A DNA stretch of 48,744 nucleotides, taken from assembly GCF_000337515.1 (NCBI RefSeq), contig NZ_AOIQ01000015.1, forward strand, positions 1 through 48,744, read 5' to 3'. Position 1 is the first letter of the stretch. Every line of letters starts with the position of its first letter. The position numbers and the translations under genes were made by a program. Shown here piece after piece: positions 41,894-48,744 of this stretch. A model generated the notes under the pieces. The model saw only the letters and a program-made list of their open reading frames with translations, did no database searches and was not told the DNA's origin. Source of the DNA: Halovivax asiaticus JCM 14624. Its GTDB lineage: Archaea; Halobacteriota; Halobacteria; Halobacteriales; Natrialbaceae.

Positions 41894-42760
41894 CTACTCC
41901 CGCGATGGATCCGGTTTGGGATCGGTCACGAACGCGAGCAGGTCGTCGTCGCTGACGTCGACGCCCTGGCGCCGGAAGAACGAGGCCACGTTCGTACAGT
42001 CGCGCTCTAAGAACTCGCGGCTGTTGGGGTGGTGGACCGTCACTGCCTGTCCGAGGTCGATGACGATCAGTTGCCCGTCGTGAAAGACGACGTTGTACTC
42101 GCTCAGGTCGCCGTGGACGATCCCCGCCGCGTAGAGGCGGCGCATGTACTCCCGGAGTACCTCGTAGGCCGTCTGTGGGTTCTCGATCGTGACCTCGCCG
42201 AGTCGCCTCGCTCGTCCTGCCTCGTCGCCGATGTACTCCATCACGAGGACGTTTCGCTCGGTCGCGATCGGTTCCGGGACGCGGACGCCCGCGCGCTCGG
42301 CCCGTCGCAGGTTGGCAAACTCCTTTTTCACCCAGGCGAGCACGACATCTTTCTTCTTGCCGCCCAGCCCCTCGAACCGGGGGTCGCCTTCCAGATACGA
42401 CCGCATCTGGCGGAAACTCGAGGCGTTGATGCGGTAGACCTTCACCGCGACCTCGGTGTCGTCGGGGCCGAGCGCCTGATAGACGTTGGCCTCCTTGCCC
42501 GTCGAGATGGGGCCGCCGAAGGCTTCGACGTGGCCGTCCTGGACGAGTTTGTACAGCGCGGCGAACGTCGCGTCATCGAACACCGACTGTTCGACCTTGA
42601 ACTGGTCGGCGTCGGTCAGGCGCTCGCGGAACTGGCTGAATTTCCGGTCGCGTTTGCGGGCGATCCGGTCGGCCTCCGTCTCCGAGACGTCGATCTCTTC
42701 CCACTCGTCGCCGGGAATCTCGACAGAGTCCGTGTCGACCAGTCCGTACTCGTCTCCCAT
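41894..42760 (-). CDS. rio1: RIO1-type serine/threonine protein kinase
   Basis: A 288-aa RIO kinase. The ATP-binding loop is STGKEANVYQA, with the Lys of VAVKVYR as the second strand Lys. The catalytic loop HGDLSEYNVVF and metal-binding VIDLGQAV replace the usual DFG. The N-terminal helices (ADRIARKRDRKFSQFRERL) and the KLVQDGHVEAFGGPI lead-in are typical of RIO1. In eukaryotes RIO1 acts late in 40S maturation; the archaeal protein is likewise linked to ribosome assembly, together with the KH protein at 34619-35188. It converges with the ABC ATPase gene. Confidence 0.93.
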   Translation of the reverse strand: MGDEYGLVDTDSVEIPGDEWEEIDVSETEADRIARKRDRKFSQFRERLTDADQFKVEQSVFDDATFAALYKLVQDGHVEAFGGPISTGKEANVYQALGPDDTEVAVKVYRINASSFRQMRSYLEGDPRFEGLGGKKKDVVLAWVKKEFANLRRAERAGVRVPEPIATERNVLVMEYIGDEAGRARRLGEVTIENPQTAYEVLREYMRRLYAAGIVHGDLSEYNVVFHDGQLIVIDLGQAVTVHHPNSREFLERDCTNVASFFRRQGVDVSDDDLLAFVTDPKPDPSRE

Positions 42761-42826
42761 TCGGTCGTCCTAGCCGCCCGACGGGCTAAAAGGCTCGGCA
42801 TTGGCTGGTGGTGGGCTCCATCCACA

Positions 42827-43960
42827 TCAGGGCGTTAGGCGTTCGACCGACCACCAGCTGATGCCCTCGGCCGGATCGTCCGGGTGTGCTGGCTCGTCCG
42901 TGACGAGCGCGACCACCATCGTCTTGCGAACGCCGTGGGCTAGCCGGACGTCGAGCGAGAGGTCACGCGGCTCGAAGTCGTGGGTGCTCGGGACGACTCT
43001 GATCAGGTGCTCGGAGTGGCCGAGATCGTCGACCGTGTCGACGGTCACGTACGTTCGAAAGTCGGCGCCGAACTTGTAGCCGGTCTTCGGGACGACGCCG
43101 CGTTCCCGAAGCGCGGTGTAGACGCGAAGCCGGCGATCGAACCGGTCGCCTTCGACAGCTCGGCCCCGCTTGCGAACGGCACCCGGATCCAGGTCGAGCA
43201 CGCCGACCGCCGCGAGGTGAGCCGCTTCGAGCAGCGAACACTGGATGGTCGGTGTCTCACCGTCGTACTCGCGGCCCTCCAGTGGCTGGCCGTAGAAGGT
43301 CCGTTCGTAGAGTGCCGTCGGCGGGTCCCAGATCACGACGCGGTCTTCGAGCAGGTCGGCGGCGACGCTGGTTCCCGGCGGTTCCGTCGCATCGTCACCA
43401 GGTAGAACGACCCCCGGATCGGTCACCCGGACGCTGTCGCCCGTCATCGTCGGCGTGGCTACCTCGAGGTAGGTAATCTCGCTCTCTTCGTCGACGACGG
43501 CGAGGACGCCGGGTTCGAGCGCCGTCGCGGGGACGTCCGTTCGCTCGCCGAGCACGCGGAGGGCGTATTCGAGTTCGCCGTCGTTCGGCCCCTTGCCGCG
43601 CGGGTAGACGGCGAAGTCGGTGTCGTCGTCGATGTGATCGAACTTCTCGGGGTCGATCCAGGGCTCGCGTGCCGGCGAGAGGTACAGTCCCCGGGCACGG
43701 AGGTCGGCGTAGACGAGGTAGCGGACGGCGAAGTCCGTCCCCGGCTCGCGGGCCGTAAAGCCCCGAAAGCCGACCCGCTCGCCGTCGATGCGGACTCCGT
43801 CTATGTTGTCCGTGTAGAGCAGGTGGGCCGCTTCGACGGGGGAGAGGGCGATTTCGTTGCCGGAGAGCGGGTAGCCGTAGCCACGGGCGTCGTGAAACCG
43901 CTGGCGGGCGTCGCCACCGATCCGGACGACGTCGCCGTCGAAGGCACCCTCGATTTCCAT
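42827..43960 (-). CDS. endA: tRNA-splicing endonuclease
   Basis: A 377-aa endonuclease that cuts introns from precursor tRNAs. It has two tandem endonuclease-like halves, as in haloarchaeal EndA; the C-terminal half holds the catalytic triad: Tyr in GYKFGADFRTY, His in SEHLIRVVPSTH and Lys in AHGVRKTMVVAL. The first half keeps the fold (DFAVRYLVYADLRARGLYL, DFAVYPRG) but lacks the triad. The ATG at 43960 is the first Met of the conserved N-terminus MEIEGAFDGDVVRIGG. A 67-bp gap separates it from rio1, which is transcribed in the same direction. Confidence 0.93.
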   Translation of the reverse strand: MEIEGAFDGDVVRIGGDARQRFHDARGYGYPLSGNEIALSPVEAAHLLYTDNIDGVRIDGERVGFRGFTAREPGTDFAVRYLVYADLRARGLYLSPAREPWIDPEKFDHIDDDTDFAVYPRGKGPNDGELEYALRVLGERTDVPATALEPGVLAVVDEESEITYLEVATPTMTGDSVRVTDPGVVLPGDDATEPPGTSVAADLLEDRVVIWDPPTALYERTFYGQPLEGREYDGETPTIQCSLLEAAHLAAVGVLDLDPGAVRKRGRAVEGDRFDRRLRVYTALRERGVVPKTGYKFGADFRTYVTVDTVDDLGHSEHLIRVVPSTHDFEPRDLSLDVRLAHGVRKTMVVALVTDEPAHPDDPAEGISWWSVERLTP

Positions 43961-44102
43961 GCTCGTTCGTGACCGTCGGCGCACAAATGGGTGTTGGAAC
44001 CGCCGTGAGTGCCGGCGCTGTCGCGATCGGCACGTTGGCCACCGCCCGCGAGTGGACTGCTGTGTGTACTCGCTCGTCGACGGTCGGGCTGGCCCGTCCA
44101 TC

Positions 44103-44849
44103 TCAATCGGCCGCCGCGGATTCGAGGAGGCGATCACAGGCCGCGTCGAGACAGCGTTGATCGGACCCGGTGTCGAACGCCGGCAGGCCGCAGTCGCAGG
44201 TACCGTCGACGACGCCGCTGGGGACCACGAACCCGGTCTCACACTCGGGGTAGTGTTCACAGCCGGCGATCAGCCCGCCCCGGCGAAGGATGCGCAGGTC
44301 GCCGCTGCAGTCGGGACAGTTCCACTCGCGGTCGAAGGCGTCGCGGACGGCGTCGTCGAGCGATTCACAGGTCCGGTCGAGACAGATGTCGAACGCGAGT
44401 CCGCGTTCGGCCCGAATTCGGGGCAGTCCACACGAACAGTACTCGTCTCGCACGACGGCGTCGGCCGGGATGGCGTAGCGTTCGTGACAGTCGACGCAGC
44501 GAACGCCGTCGGCGCGGACGAGCGTCCCGTCGCACGCCGGACACGTGCCCACGGGCGTGCCAGCGGGTGAGGCGCGATAGTTCGTAAAGCCCTCCCGGTC
44601 GTGGGTCGCGATGCGCAGTGTCTGGACGTCTTTCTTCGCGACGAGGGTGAAGCCGCCGGTCCGTTCGGTGGAGACGCTGTCGGCCCGGGTCAGCCAGGCG
44701 ACGGGCTGGTAGCCGTCGACGTCGTGGACGAGGACAGTGTTGTCTGGCTTGACGATCGTCGTCACGCGACCGCGGTACTCCTCACGTTCGGTGCCGTCGA
44801 ACATGACGGTGCAGTCGCCCGCGAGGATCCGGATCGTGTCTTCGAGCAT
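44103..44849 (-). CDS. NucS-N-terminal-like domain fused to topoisomerase-type C4 zinc fingers
   Basis: A 248-aa protein. Residues 1-60 (CTVMFDGTEREEYRGRVTTIVKPDNTVLVHDVDGYQPVAWLT) match the N-terminal DUF91 region of endonuclease NucS/EndoMS, which binds DNA at mismatches or branches. The nuclease core is missing. Instead four Cys-rich units follow: CPACDGTL/CVDCH, CSCGLPRI/C, CPDCSGDLRIL/CEHYPECETGF and CDCGLPAF/CLDAAC. The third is a topoisomerase C4-type finger. So it probably binds single-stranded or damaged DNA and may recruit partners. TATA box at 44871-44880. The gene is divergent from GGGP synthase. Confidence 0.75.
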   Translation of the reverse strand: MLEDTIRILAGDCTVMFDGTEREEYRGRVTTIVKPDNTVLVHDVDGYQPVAWLTRADSVSTERTGGFTLVAKKDVQTLRIATHDREGFTNYRASPAGTPVGTCPACDGTLVRADGVRCVDCHERYAIPADAVVRDEYCSCGLPRIRAERGLAFDICLDRTCESLDDAVRDAFDREWNCPDCSGDLRILRRGGLIAGCEHYPECETGFVVPSGVVDGTCDCGLPAFDTGSDQRCLDAACDRLLESAAAD

Positions 44850-44870
44850 GGGCCGTCTGGCCGCGGGTTG

Positions 44871-44880
44871 GTATATAAAC
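44871..44880 (-). promoter_or_regulatory. TATA box of the NucS-N/zinc-finger gene
   Basis: On the minus strand GTTTATATAC is centred 26 nt before the ATG at 44849, as for a leaderless transcript. Confidence 0.65.
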
Positions 44881-45027
44881 GTGCGGTCGATCGACGGGGG
44901 TGACGACGCGTCGTGACCTGGGTAGCGCGTTCGTCAGCCTGCCGTCATGCCGCTCCGCCTGGGGCGAGCCACGGCCGATCGACCCGCTCTCGACGGCGCT
45001 CGTCGCCGAACGCGCAGATCATCACAC

Positions 45028-45034
45028 GTATAAG
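45028..45034 (+). promoter_or_regulatory. TATA box of the GGGP synthase gene
   Basis: GTATAAG is centred 26 nt before the ATG at 45057, giving a leaderless transcript and supporting this start over upstream in-frame codons. Confidence 0.6.
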
Positions 45035-45056
45035 AGGCGATTCCGTGCACTCGTTC

Positions 45057-45827
45057 ATGCAGCTCGACTGGACCGGGATCGACCACGTGACGAAGGTCGA
45101 CCCGGAGAAGGCGATGCCCTCGGACCCCGCCTCGTTGCTCGCGGCGACGGACCTCGTGATGGTCGGCGGTTCCGACGGCGTCACCGAGGAAAATACCATC
45201 GCGACGATCGAGGCGGTTCGCGACGCGGCGCCCGACGTGCCGATCTTTCAGGAACCGTACAACGCCGACCAGGTGACGAAGGAGACGGTCGACGCCGTCG
45301 ATGTCCTCTCCGTGCCGGCGGTGTACAACGGCGACATGAAACACTTCGTCGGCAAGCACGTCTCGATGTACGCTCAGCTCGCGAGCAAACCGTCCTCGAT
45401 GATGGGGACGAGTCTCCCGGTCGTCGGCAGCGTGATCGAGTCGAAGGCCGAAGGGGTGGTGGCCGACCTCACCGAGAAGATCGTCGGCGAGGGATACGTC
45501 ATCCAGCACACGGACTCGGCGGCCGCTCGAACCGCTGGCGCCACCGAGCCGTTCACGACCGAGGAGGTCGCTGGTGCGGCGCTCGCGACCGAGACGTTCT
45601 ACGGCTTCCCGATCTTCTACGTCGAGTACTCCGGGACGTACGGTGGGCCCGCGGACGTCGAAGCCGCCGCGGCTCACTTGGAAGACACCGTCTTGCTCTA
45701 CGGCGGTGGTATCGACTCGCGCGAGAAGGCCGAAGAGATCCTAGACGCCGGCGCGGACGCCGTCGTCGTCGGCGACTGTTTCCACGACGACCGCGAGAAG
45801 TTCACCGAGACGATCCCCCGGCGGTAA
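45057..45827 (+). CDS. geranylgeranylglyceryl phosphate synthase
   Basis: A 256-aa TIM-barrel enzyme that joins geranylgeranyl diphosphate to sn-glycerol-1-phosphate, the first ether bond of archaeal membrane lipids. Landmarks: HVTKVDPEK at the start, VMVGGSDGVTEEN, IPIFQEP-type strand (VPIFQEPYN), VPAVYNGDMKHFVGKH, GYVIQHTDSAAA, YVEYSGTYGGPADV (the glycerophosphate region) and LLYGGGIDSREKA with GADAVVVGDCF (phosphate-binding Gly-rich loop). It is the haloarchaeal group I type. The start at 45057 fits the TATA box; in-frame codons further upstream have no conserved content. Confidence 0.93.
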   Translation: MQLDWTGIDHVTKVDPEKAMPSDPASLLAATDLVMVGGSDGVTEENTIATIEAVRDAAPDVPIFQEPYNADQVTKETVDAVDVLSVPAVYNGDMKHFVGKHVSMYAQLASKPSSMMGTSLPVVGSVIESKAEGVVADLTEKIVGEGYVIQHTDSAAARTAGATEPFTTEEVAGAALATETFYGFPIFYVEYSGTYGGPADVEAAAAHLEDTVLLYGGGIDSREKAEEILDAGADAVVVGDCFHDDREKFTETIPRR

Positions 45828-45937
45828 CGCCGTTCGGCGCTCGCTTCGCCCGTTCTCCGCCTGTTTTACCCGTTCTTCCGCCTGCTGACGTCGTGTTCGA
45901 CCGTGACCGCTATCGCGCTGGAGCCGAACGTCCTCGT

Positions 45938-46552
45938 ATGGCCACGTTCGACGTCGAAATAGTGCTGTTCGACGGGTTCGACGAACTCGACGCCGTCGGT
46001 CCCTACGAGGTGTTCGACACCGCACGTGTATTCGGTGCCGACCTGACCGTCTCGCTGGTGACGCTCGACACACCGAGTCGAGTGACTGCGAGCCACGGCC
46101 TCCGTGTCGAGCCCGATGGGTCGCTCTCGACGGACGCCGCGCCCGATCTGCTGGTCGTCCCCGGCGGCGGGTGGACGAGCGACGACGGCGGGGTGCGACG
46201 AGTCGTCGACGAGGGGCGCCTTCCGGCGGTCGCCGCCGAGCTGGCCGCGGCCGGGACGACGGTCGCCTCGGTCTGTACCGGGGCGATGATCCTGGCCGAG
46301 GCCGGATTGGTCGACGGCCGCCCGGCGACGACCCACGAGGCCGCCATCGACGACCTGGCGACCGTCGCCAGTGAGGTTCACACGGATTCCGCGGTCAGGG
46401 CCGTCGACGACGGCGACGTTCTTACCGCCGGCGGGGTCACGGCCGGAATCGACCTCGCACTCTGGCTCGTCGAACGCGAGTCCGGTGCCGACGTGGCGGC
46501 CGCGGTCGCGACGGAACTCGAACACGAGCGCCGGGGAACGATCGTCCGGTAG
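45938..46552 (+). CDS. DJ-1/PfpI family (class I glutamine amidotransferase-like) protein
   Basis: A 204-aa protein. FDGFDELDAVGPYEVF near the N-terminus is typical for the PfpI/AraC-associated and isonitrile-hydratase-like branch; the Gly-rich DLLVVPGGGW and the nucleophile elbow ASVCTGAMILAEAG (Cys near residue 112) follow, then the ATTHEAAIDDL helix. It could be a hydratase, protease-like or glyoxalase/deglycase; the substrate is not decidable. The ATG at 45938 begins directly at the first strand (MATFDVEIVLFDGF). Confidence 0.83.
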   Translation: MATFDVEIVLFDGFDELDAVGPYEVFDTARVFGADLTVSLVTLDTPSRVTASHGLRVEPDGSLSTDAAPDLLVVPGGGWTSDDGGVRRVVDEGRLPAVAAELAAAGTTVASVCTGAMILAEAGLVDGRPATTHEAAIDDLATVASEVHTDSAVRAVDDGDVLTAGGVTAGIDLALWLVERESGADVAAAVATELEHERRGTIVR

Positions 46553-46621
46553 CCGCCAGCCGTCCGCGAGGCAGACTGCGCAACCGAATCGCTTTCCGGC
46601 GGGCCTGCGTACGCTGGCCCG

Positions 46622-47272
46622 ATGACCGCTGTGTTGTTCGACATGGACGGCGTGTTAGTCGACAGCGAGGATTACTGGGTCGCGTTCGAGGAGGATGAAC
46701 TCCTGCCCGATGCGGTCCCTCACACCGAAGTCGATCTCGCGGAGACCTCGGGCATGAACTTTCGGGAGATTTACGACTATCTCGACGCCGAGTACGGGAC
46801 GGCCATCTCTCGCGAGGAGTGGATCGACCGGTTCGACGAGATGGCGCGGACGGTCTACACCGAGCGCGTGTCCCTCCTGCCCGGGCTGCGGGACCTGCTC
46901 GCGGACCTTCGCGGCCGCGGGGTGACCGTCGCCGTCGTCTCCTCGTCGCCGCACGACTGGATCGACCTCGTCCTGGCCCGATTCGACCTCGCGGACGCGT
47001 TCGACGCCGTGATCAGTGCCGACGACATCGACGGCGCAAGCAAGCCTGCACCGGACGTGTACGAGTACGCTGCCGAAACGGTGGGTTCCGACCCGGCCAA
47101 CTGTGTCGCCGTCGAAGATTCCGAAAACGGCATTACGGCAGGCCATCGGGCGGGGATGACGGTCGTCGCGTACCGAATCGCGGCCCACGGCGATATCGAT
47201 CGATCGCGGGCCGACGTGGTGGCCGACGACCCCGCTGAGTTGCGCGAGGCAGTGCGGTCGCTGGTCCAATAA
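46622..47272 (+). CDS. HAD-superfamily hydrolase (beta-phosphoglucomutase/phosphatase type)
   Basis: A 216-aa HAD phosphatase with a helical cap. Motif I is FDMDGVLVDSE (nucleophile Asp7 and acid Asp9), motif II Ser in AVVSSSPHDW, motif III Lys in GASKPAPDVYEYA, motif IV VAVEDSENGI. The cap (residues 15-85) is of the C1 type, as in sugar-phosphate phosphatases and beta-phosphoglucomutase. The substrate is not known. A PfpI gene precedes it by 69 bp on the same strand; whether they cooperate is open. Confidence 0.88.
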   Translation: MTAVLFDMDGVLVDSEDYWVAFEEDELLPDAVPHTEVDLAETSGMNFREIYDYLDAEYGTAISREEWIDRFDEMARTVYTERVSLLPGLRDLLADLRGRGVTVAVVSSSPHDWIDLVLARFDLADAFDAVISADDIDGASKPAPDVYEYAAETVGSDPANCVAVEDSENGITAGHRAGMTVVAYRIAAHGDIDRSRADVVADDPAELREAVRSLVQ

Positions 47273-47359
47273 CTCGACAGTGCCAGGTCCGTCTCCCGTT
47301 GTCGCGCAGGAACGCCCTCGAAACTTCAGACGCTCGCGAGGACGGCCGTCACCGGTAGT

Positions 47360-47503
47360 TCAGCACTGCCGGCGCTCGTCCGCGTCGTCGTCCATCCCGG
47401 CCGCCTGGATCACCTGTCGAATGTGAAAGTCCTTCTCTCGCGGATCCTCGTTCGCCAATGCGTCTTCCAGATGCTGCTTGCACTGATTGCTAAGCTCCCC
47501 CAT
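47360..47503 (-). CDS. 47-aa small Cys-containing haloarchaeal protein
   Basis: A small gene on the minus strand from ATG 47503 to TGA 47360-47362. It reads MGELSNQCKQHLEDALAN then EDPREKDFHIRQVIQAAG and an acidic/basic tail ending in Cys. The codons end in G or C and it has its own TATA box (47530-47536) 30 nt upstream, which makes it a genuine gene rather than chance. It looks like a helix pair, with two Cys (residues 8 and 47). Function unknown; I recall similar short proteins in other haloarchaea but cannot name a family. Confidence 0.65.
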   Translation of the reverse strand: MGELSNQCKQHLEDALANEDPREKDFHIRQVIQAAGMDDDADERRQC

Positions 47504-47529
47504 CCCGGGAATTACATCGAACGAAGTAC

Positions 47530-47536
47530 CTATATC
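47530..47536 (-). promoter_or_regulatory. TATA box of the small protein gene
   Basis: On the minus strand GATATAG is centred about 30 nt before the ATG at 47503, in a spot of AT-rich sequence. Confidence 0.55.
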
Positions 47537-47671
47537 TACTGTGGAATCGGTCCGCTATCGTGGGTACGCGGGGCGGATACTAACTACCGGGGACTCTCCA
47601 CCGTCGGCCGAGCGCTCCGGGCCGTGTCCGGTGCCTGCGTGGGCACTAGCGCGTCCGCACCAGCCCGAAGA

Positions 47672-48744
47672 TCAGTCGACGTCGACCGTTCGCGTCTCGC
47701 TGACCGGCACCAGTGGGAGTTCCGGAAACGCTACGCTCACGGTCAGTTCGAGGGTGTCGTGGTCGGGCGAGCCGAAGACGGCGGCGGGGACCACGTCGCT
47801 GCCGCGGAGGTAGGTGCCGGTGCTGGTCATCTCGTGGCCGTTGACCGTCACGCGAATCTCGGCGCGGGCGGCCTCGCCGGTATTCGTGACTGAGACCTCT
47901 CGCATGTCGTTCTCGCCGACGGCGATCGACGTCGGGAAGTCGTTTCCCCACCCGATTTCGACGGCGGGTAGCGACCGGGCGCTCTTCAACACACGTTCGG
48001 CCACACCTTCATCCAGGCCGGCCTCGACCAGTCCCGACACGCCGGTCTCGCGGACGTTCGCCGGTGTGTGGATCTCGGATCGTGCGAGCTTACTCGCTCG
48101 ACCGGGGCCGACGCCGTCGATCGCGGTCAGGCCGACGGCAGCGGCGTCGACGCCGTTCTCGACGCGCGCTTCGAGCCGACTGGCGAGGTTCGCGTCGTGT
48201 CCGCCGGCGAAGCGATCGAGGAACGCCCGGAGTGCGGCGAGCAGGCGGAGCGCGTTGCGCGTGATCGCCCAGGCGTCACTCCGGAGTTCCGTCGGCGTCG
48301 TGCCGCTGGCCTCCGATCGGAGGATGGCGAGTACCTTTCGCTGCCCATTCGAGCCGATGTCGTCTCCGACGGGCTGGCCGGTGAGAACGCCGTCGATGGC
48401 GTCGCGCTCGGCCTGGCGCGTCGTGACGGAGTCGAACGCTCCCGCCTTCGCGATCGCTTCGAAGACTGTCGCCTCGTCGAGCGTGCCCTCGACCGCGCGC
48501 TCACAGCAATCGGCGAATCCGCGTGCGGTCTCCAGATCGAGGTAGTATCGCGAGGTCAGCCGGCCGAGTGCGGTCGGTTCGAGCCCGTTCCGCGCGTCGT
48601 CGGAATCTCCGGTCCCGTCACCGTCTCGTTCGACGAACCCGTCGGTGACGAGTTCCTCGATCGCGTCCCGGACGCGCCGATCCAGGTTCTCGAACCCGTA
48701 CTTCGTCGGCCGCGTCTGGCCGCGTTCGTAGAAGAACGTGGTCT
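47672..48744 (-). CDS. Ski2/Hel308-like DEAD/DEAH-box helicase, C-terminal part (5' end off window)
   Basis: The last 357 codons of a helicase; the ATPase domains lie beyond the window edge. The visible start, TFFYERGQTRPTKYGFEN, is the winged helix of Ski2-like helicases, then LEPTALGRLTSRYYLDLETA (the GxxxSRYYL motif). A Sec63/ratchet-like helical domain follows, with a helix-hairpin-helix near VGLTAIDGVGPGRASKLARS that contacts DNA. The C-terminal 100 residues are an Ig/C2-like beta domain (FPTSIAVGENDMREVSVTNTG...LELTVSVAFPELPLVP) as in Brr2/Sec63-type proteins. It is therefore more like a Sec63-bearing Ski2 helicase than a plain Hel308. Stop codon at 47672-47674. Confidence 0.82.
   Translation of the reverse strand, partial: TTFFYERGQTRPTKYGFENLDRRVRDAIEELVTDGFVERDGDGTGDSDDARNGLEPTALGRLTSRYYLDLETARGFADCCERAVEGTLDEATVFEAIAKAGAFDSVTTRQAERDAIDGVLTGQPVGDDIGSNGQRKVLAILRSEASGTTPTELRSDAWAITRNALRLLAALRAFLDRFAGGHDANLASRLEARVENGVDAAAVGLTAIDGVGPGRASKLARSEIHTPANVRETGVSGLVEAGLDEGVAERVLKSARSLPAVEIGWGNDFPTSIAVGENDMREVSVTNTGEAARAEIRVTVNGHEMTSTGTYLRGSDVVPAAVFGSPDHDTLELTVSVAFPELPLVPVSETRTVDVD

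Noticed and set aside
1-48744. CRISPR arrays, tRNA or rRNA genes, insertion sequences with transposase
   Set aside because: I looked for regularly spaced direct repeats, cloverleaf patterns and transposase motifs and saw none that I could support.

Overview
The window looks like chromosomal DNA of an extremely halophilic archaeon (class Halobacteria). It is very GC-rich, its codons end mostly in G or C, nearly all proteins are rich in Asp and Glu, and archaeal genes are present: thermosome, RIO1 kinase, a Dim2-type KH protein, tRNA-splicing endonuclease, and the archaeal lipid enzyme GGGP synthase. Many promoters have TATA boxes only about 25-30 nt before the start codon, as expected for leaderless haloarchaeal transcripts. 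I cannot fix the genus.

Layout. (1) 1-4484: an exported HExxH protein cut by the window edge, a nicotinamidase-like hydrolase, a DDAH-like amidinohydrolase and a Mrp-type ATPase without the usual Cys pair. (2) 4485-11835: an apparently complete molybdoenzyme operon. It has a Tat-exported catalytic subunit and a four-cluster ferredoxin subunit that resemble Nitrospira/anammox nitrite oxidoreductase (NxrAB) more than usual haloarchaeal NarGH. These are followed by a TorD-like chaperone, a small DUF2061 membrane protein and the cofactor genes mobA and mobB, overlapping by 4 bp. No haem or membrane-anchor subunit is present. (3) 11901-15330: a PaaI-type thioesterase, a winged-helix gene paired with an unknown protein, an M23-like protein and a lipoate-ligase-like protein. 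(4) 15569-31774: a membrane protein, a giant disordered protein, then a run of contractile-injection-system genes: LysM tube/baseplate protein, gp27-like hub, gp5/VgrG-like spike, PAAR tip, gp25, two baseplate-J proteins separated by a small repeat-bearing ORF, and a tail-protein-I-like protein with an N-terminal propeller-like part. Sheath, inner tube and AAA+ ATPase are not in the window. (5) 31775-32661: a frameshifted PQQ-propeller pseudogene and a dense set of perfect hairpins. (6) 32662-48744: housekeeping genes (thermosome, KH protein, trpS, rio1, endA, GGGP synthase), a thiBPQ-like ABC importer, a NucS-N-like/zinc-finger protein, a PfpI protein, a HAD phosphatase, a 47-aa small protein, and the C-terminal half of a Ski2-like helicase running off the end.

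How it fits together. The molybdoenzyme block reads as one self-contained unit: enzyme, maturation chaperone and cofactor finishing. The injection-system block supplies baseplate, hub, spike and tip of a phage-tail-like machine, so the missing shaft genes must lie elsewhere or the machine is unusual. The two most unusual places are the giant disordered ORF, with a promoter-like AT-rich island inside it (about 20416-20480), and the debris field between the injection system and the thermosome. Family assignments come from reading motifs and from memory of the families; no database search was run.
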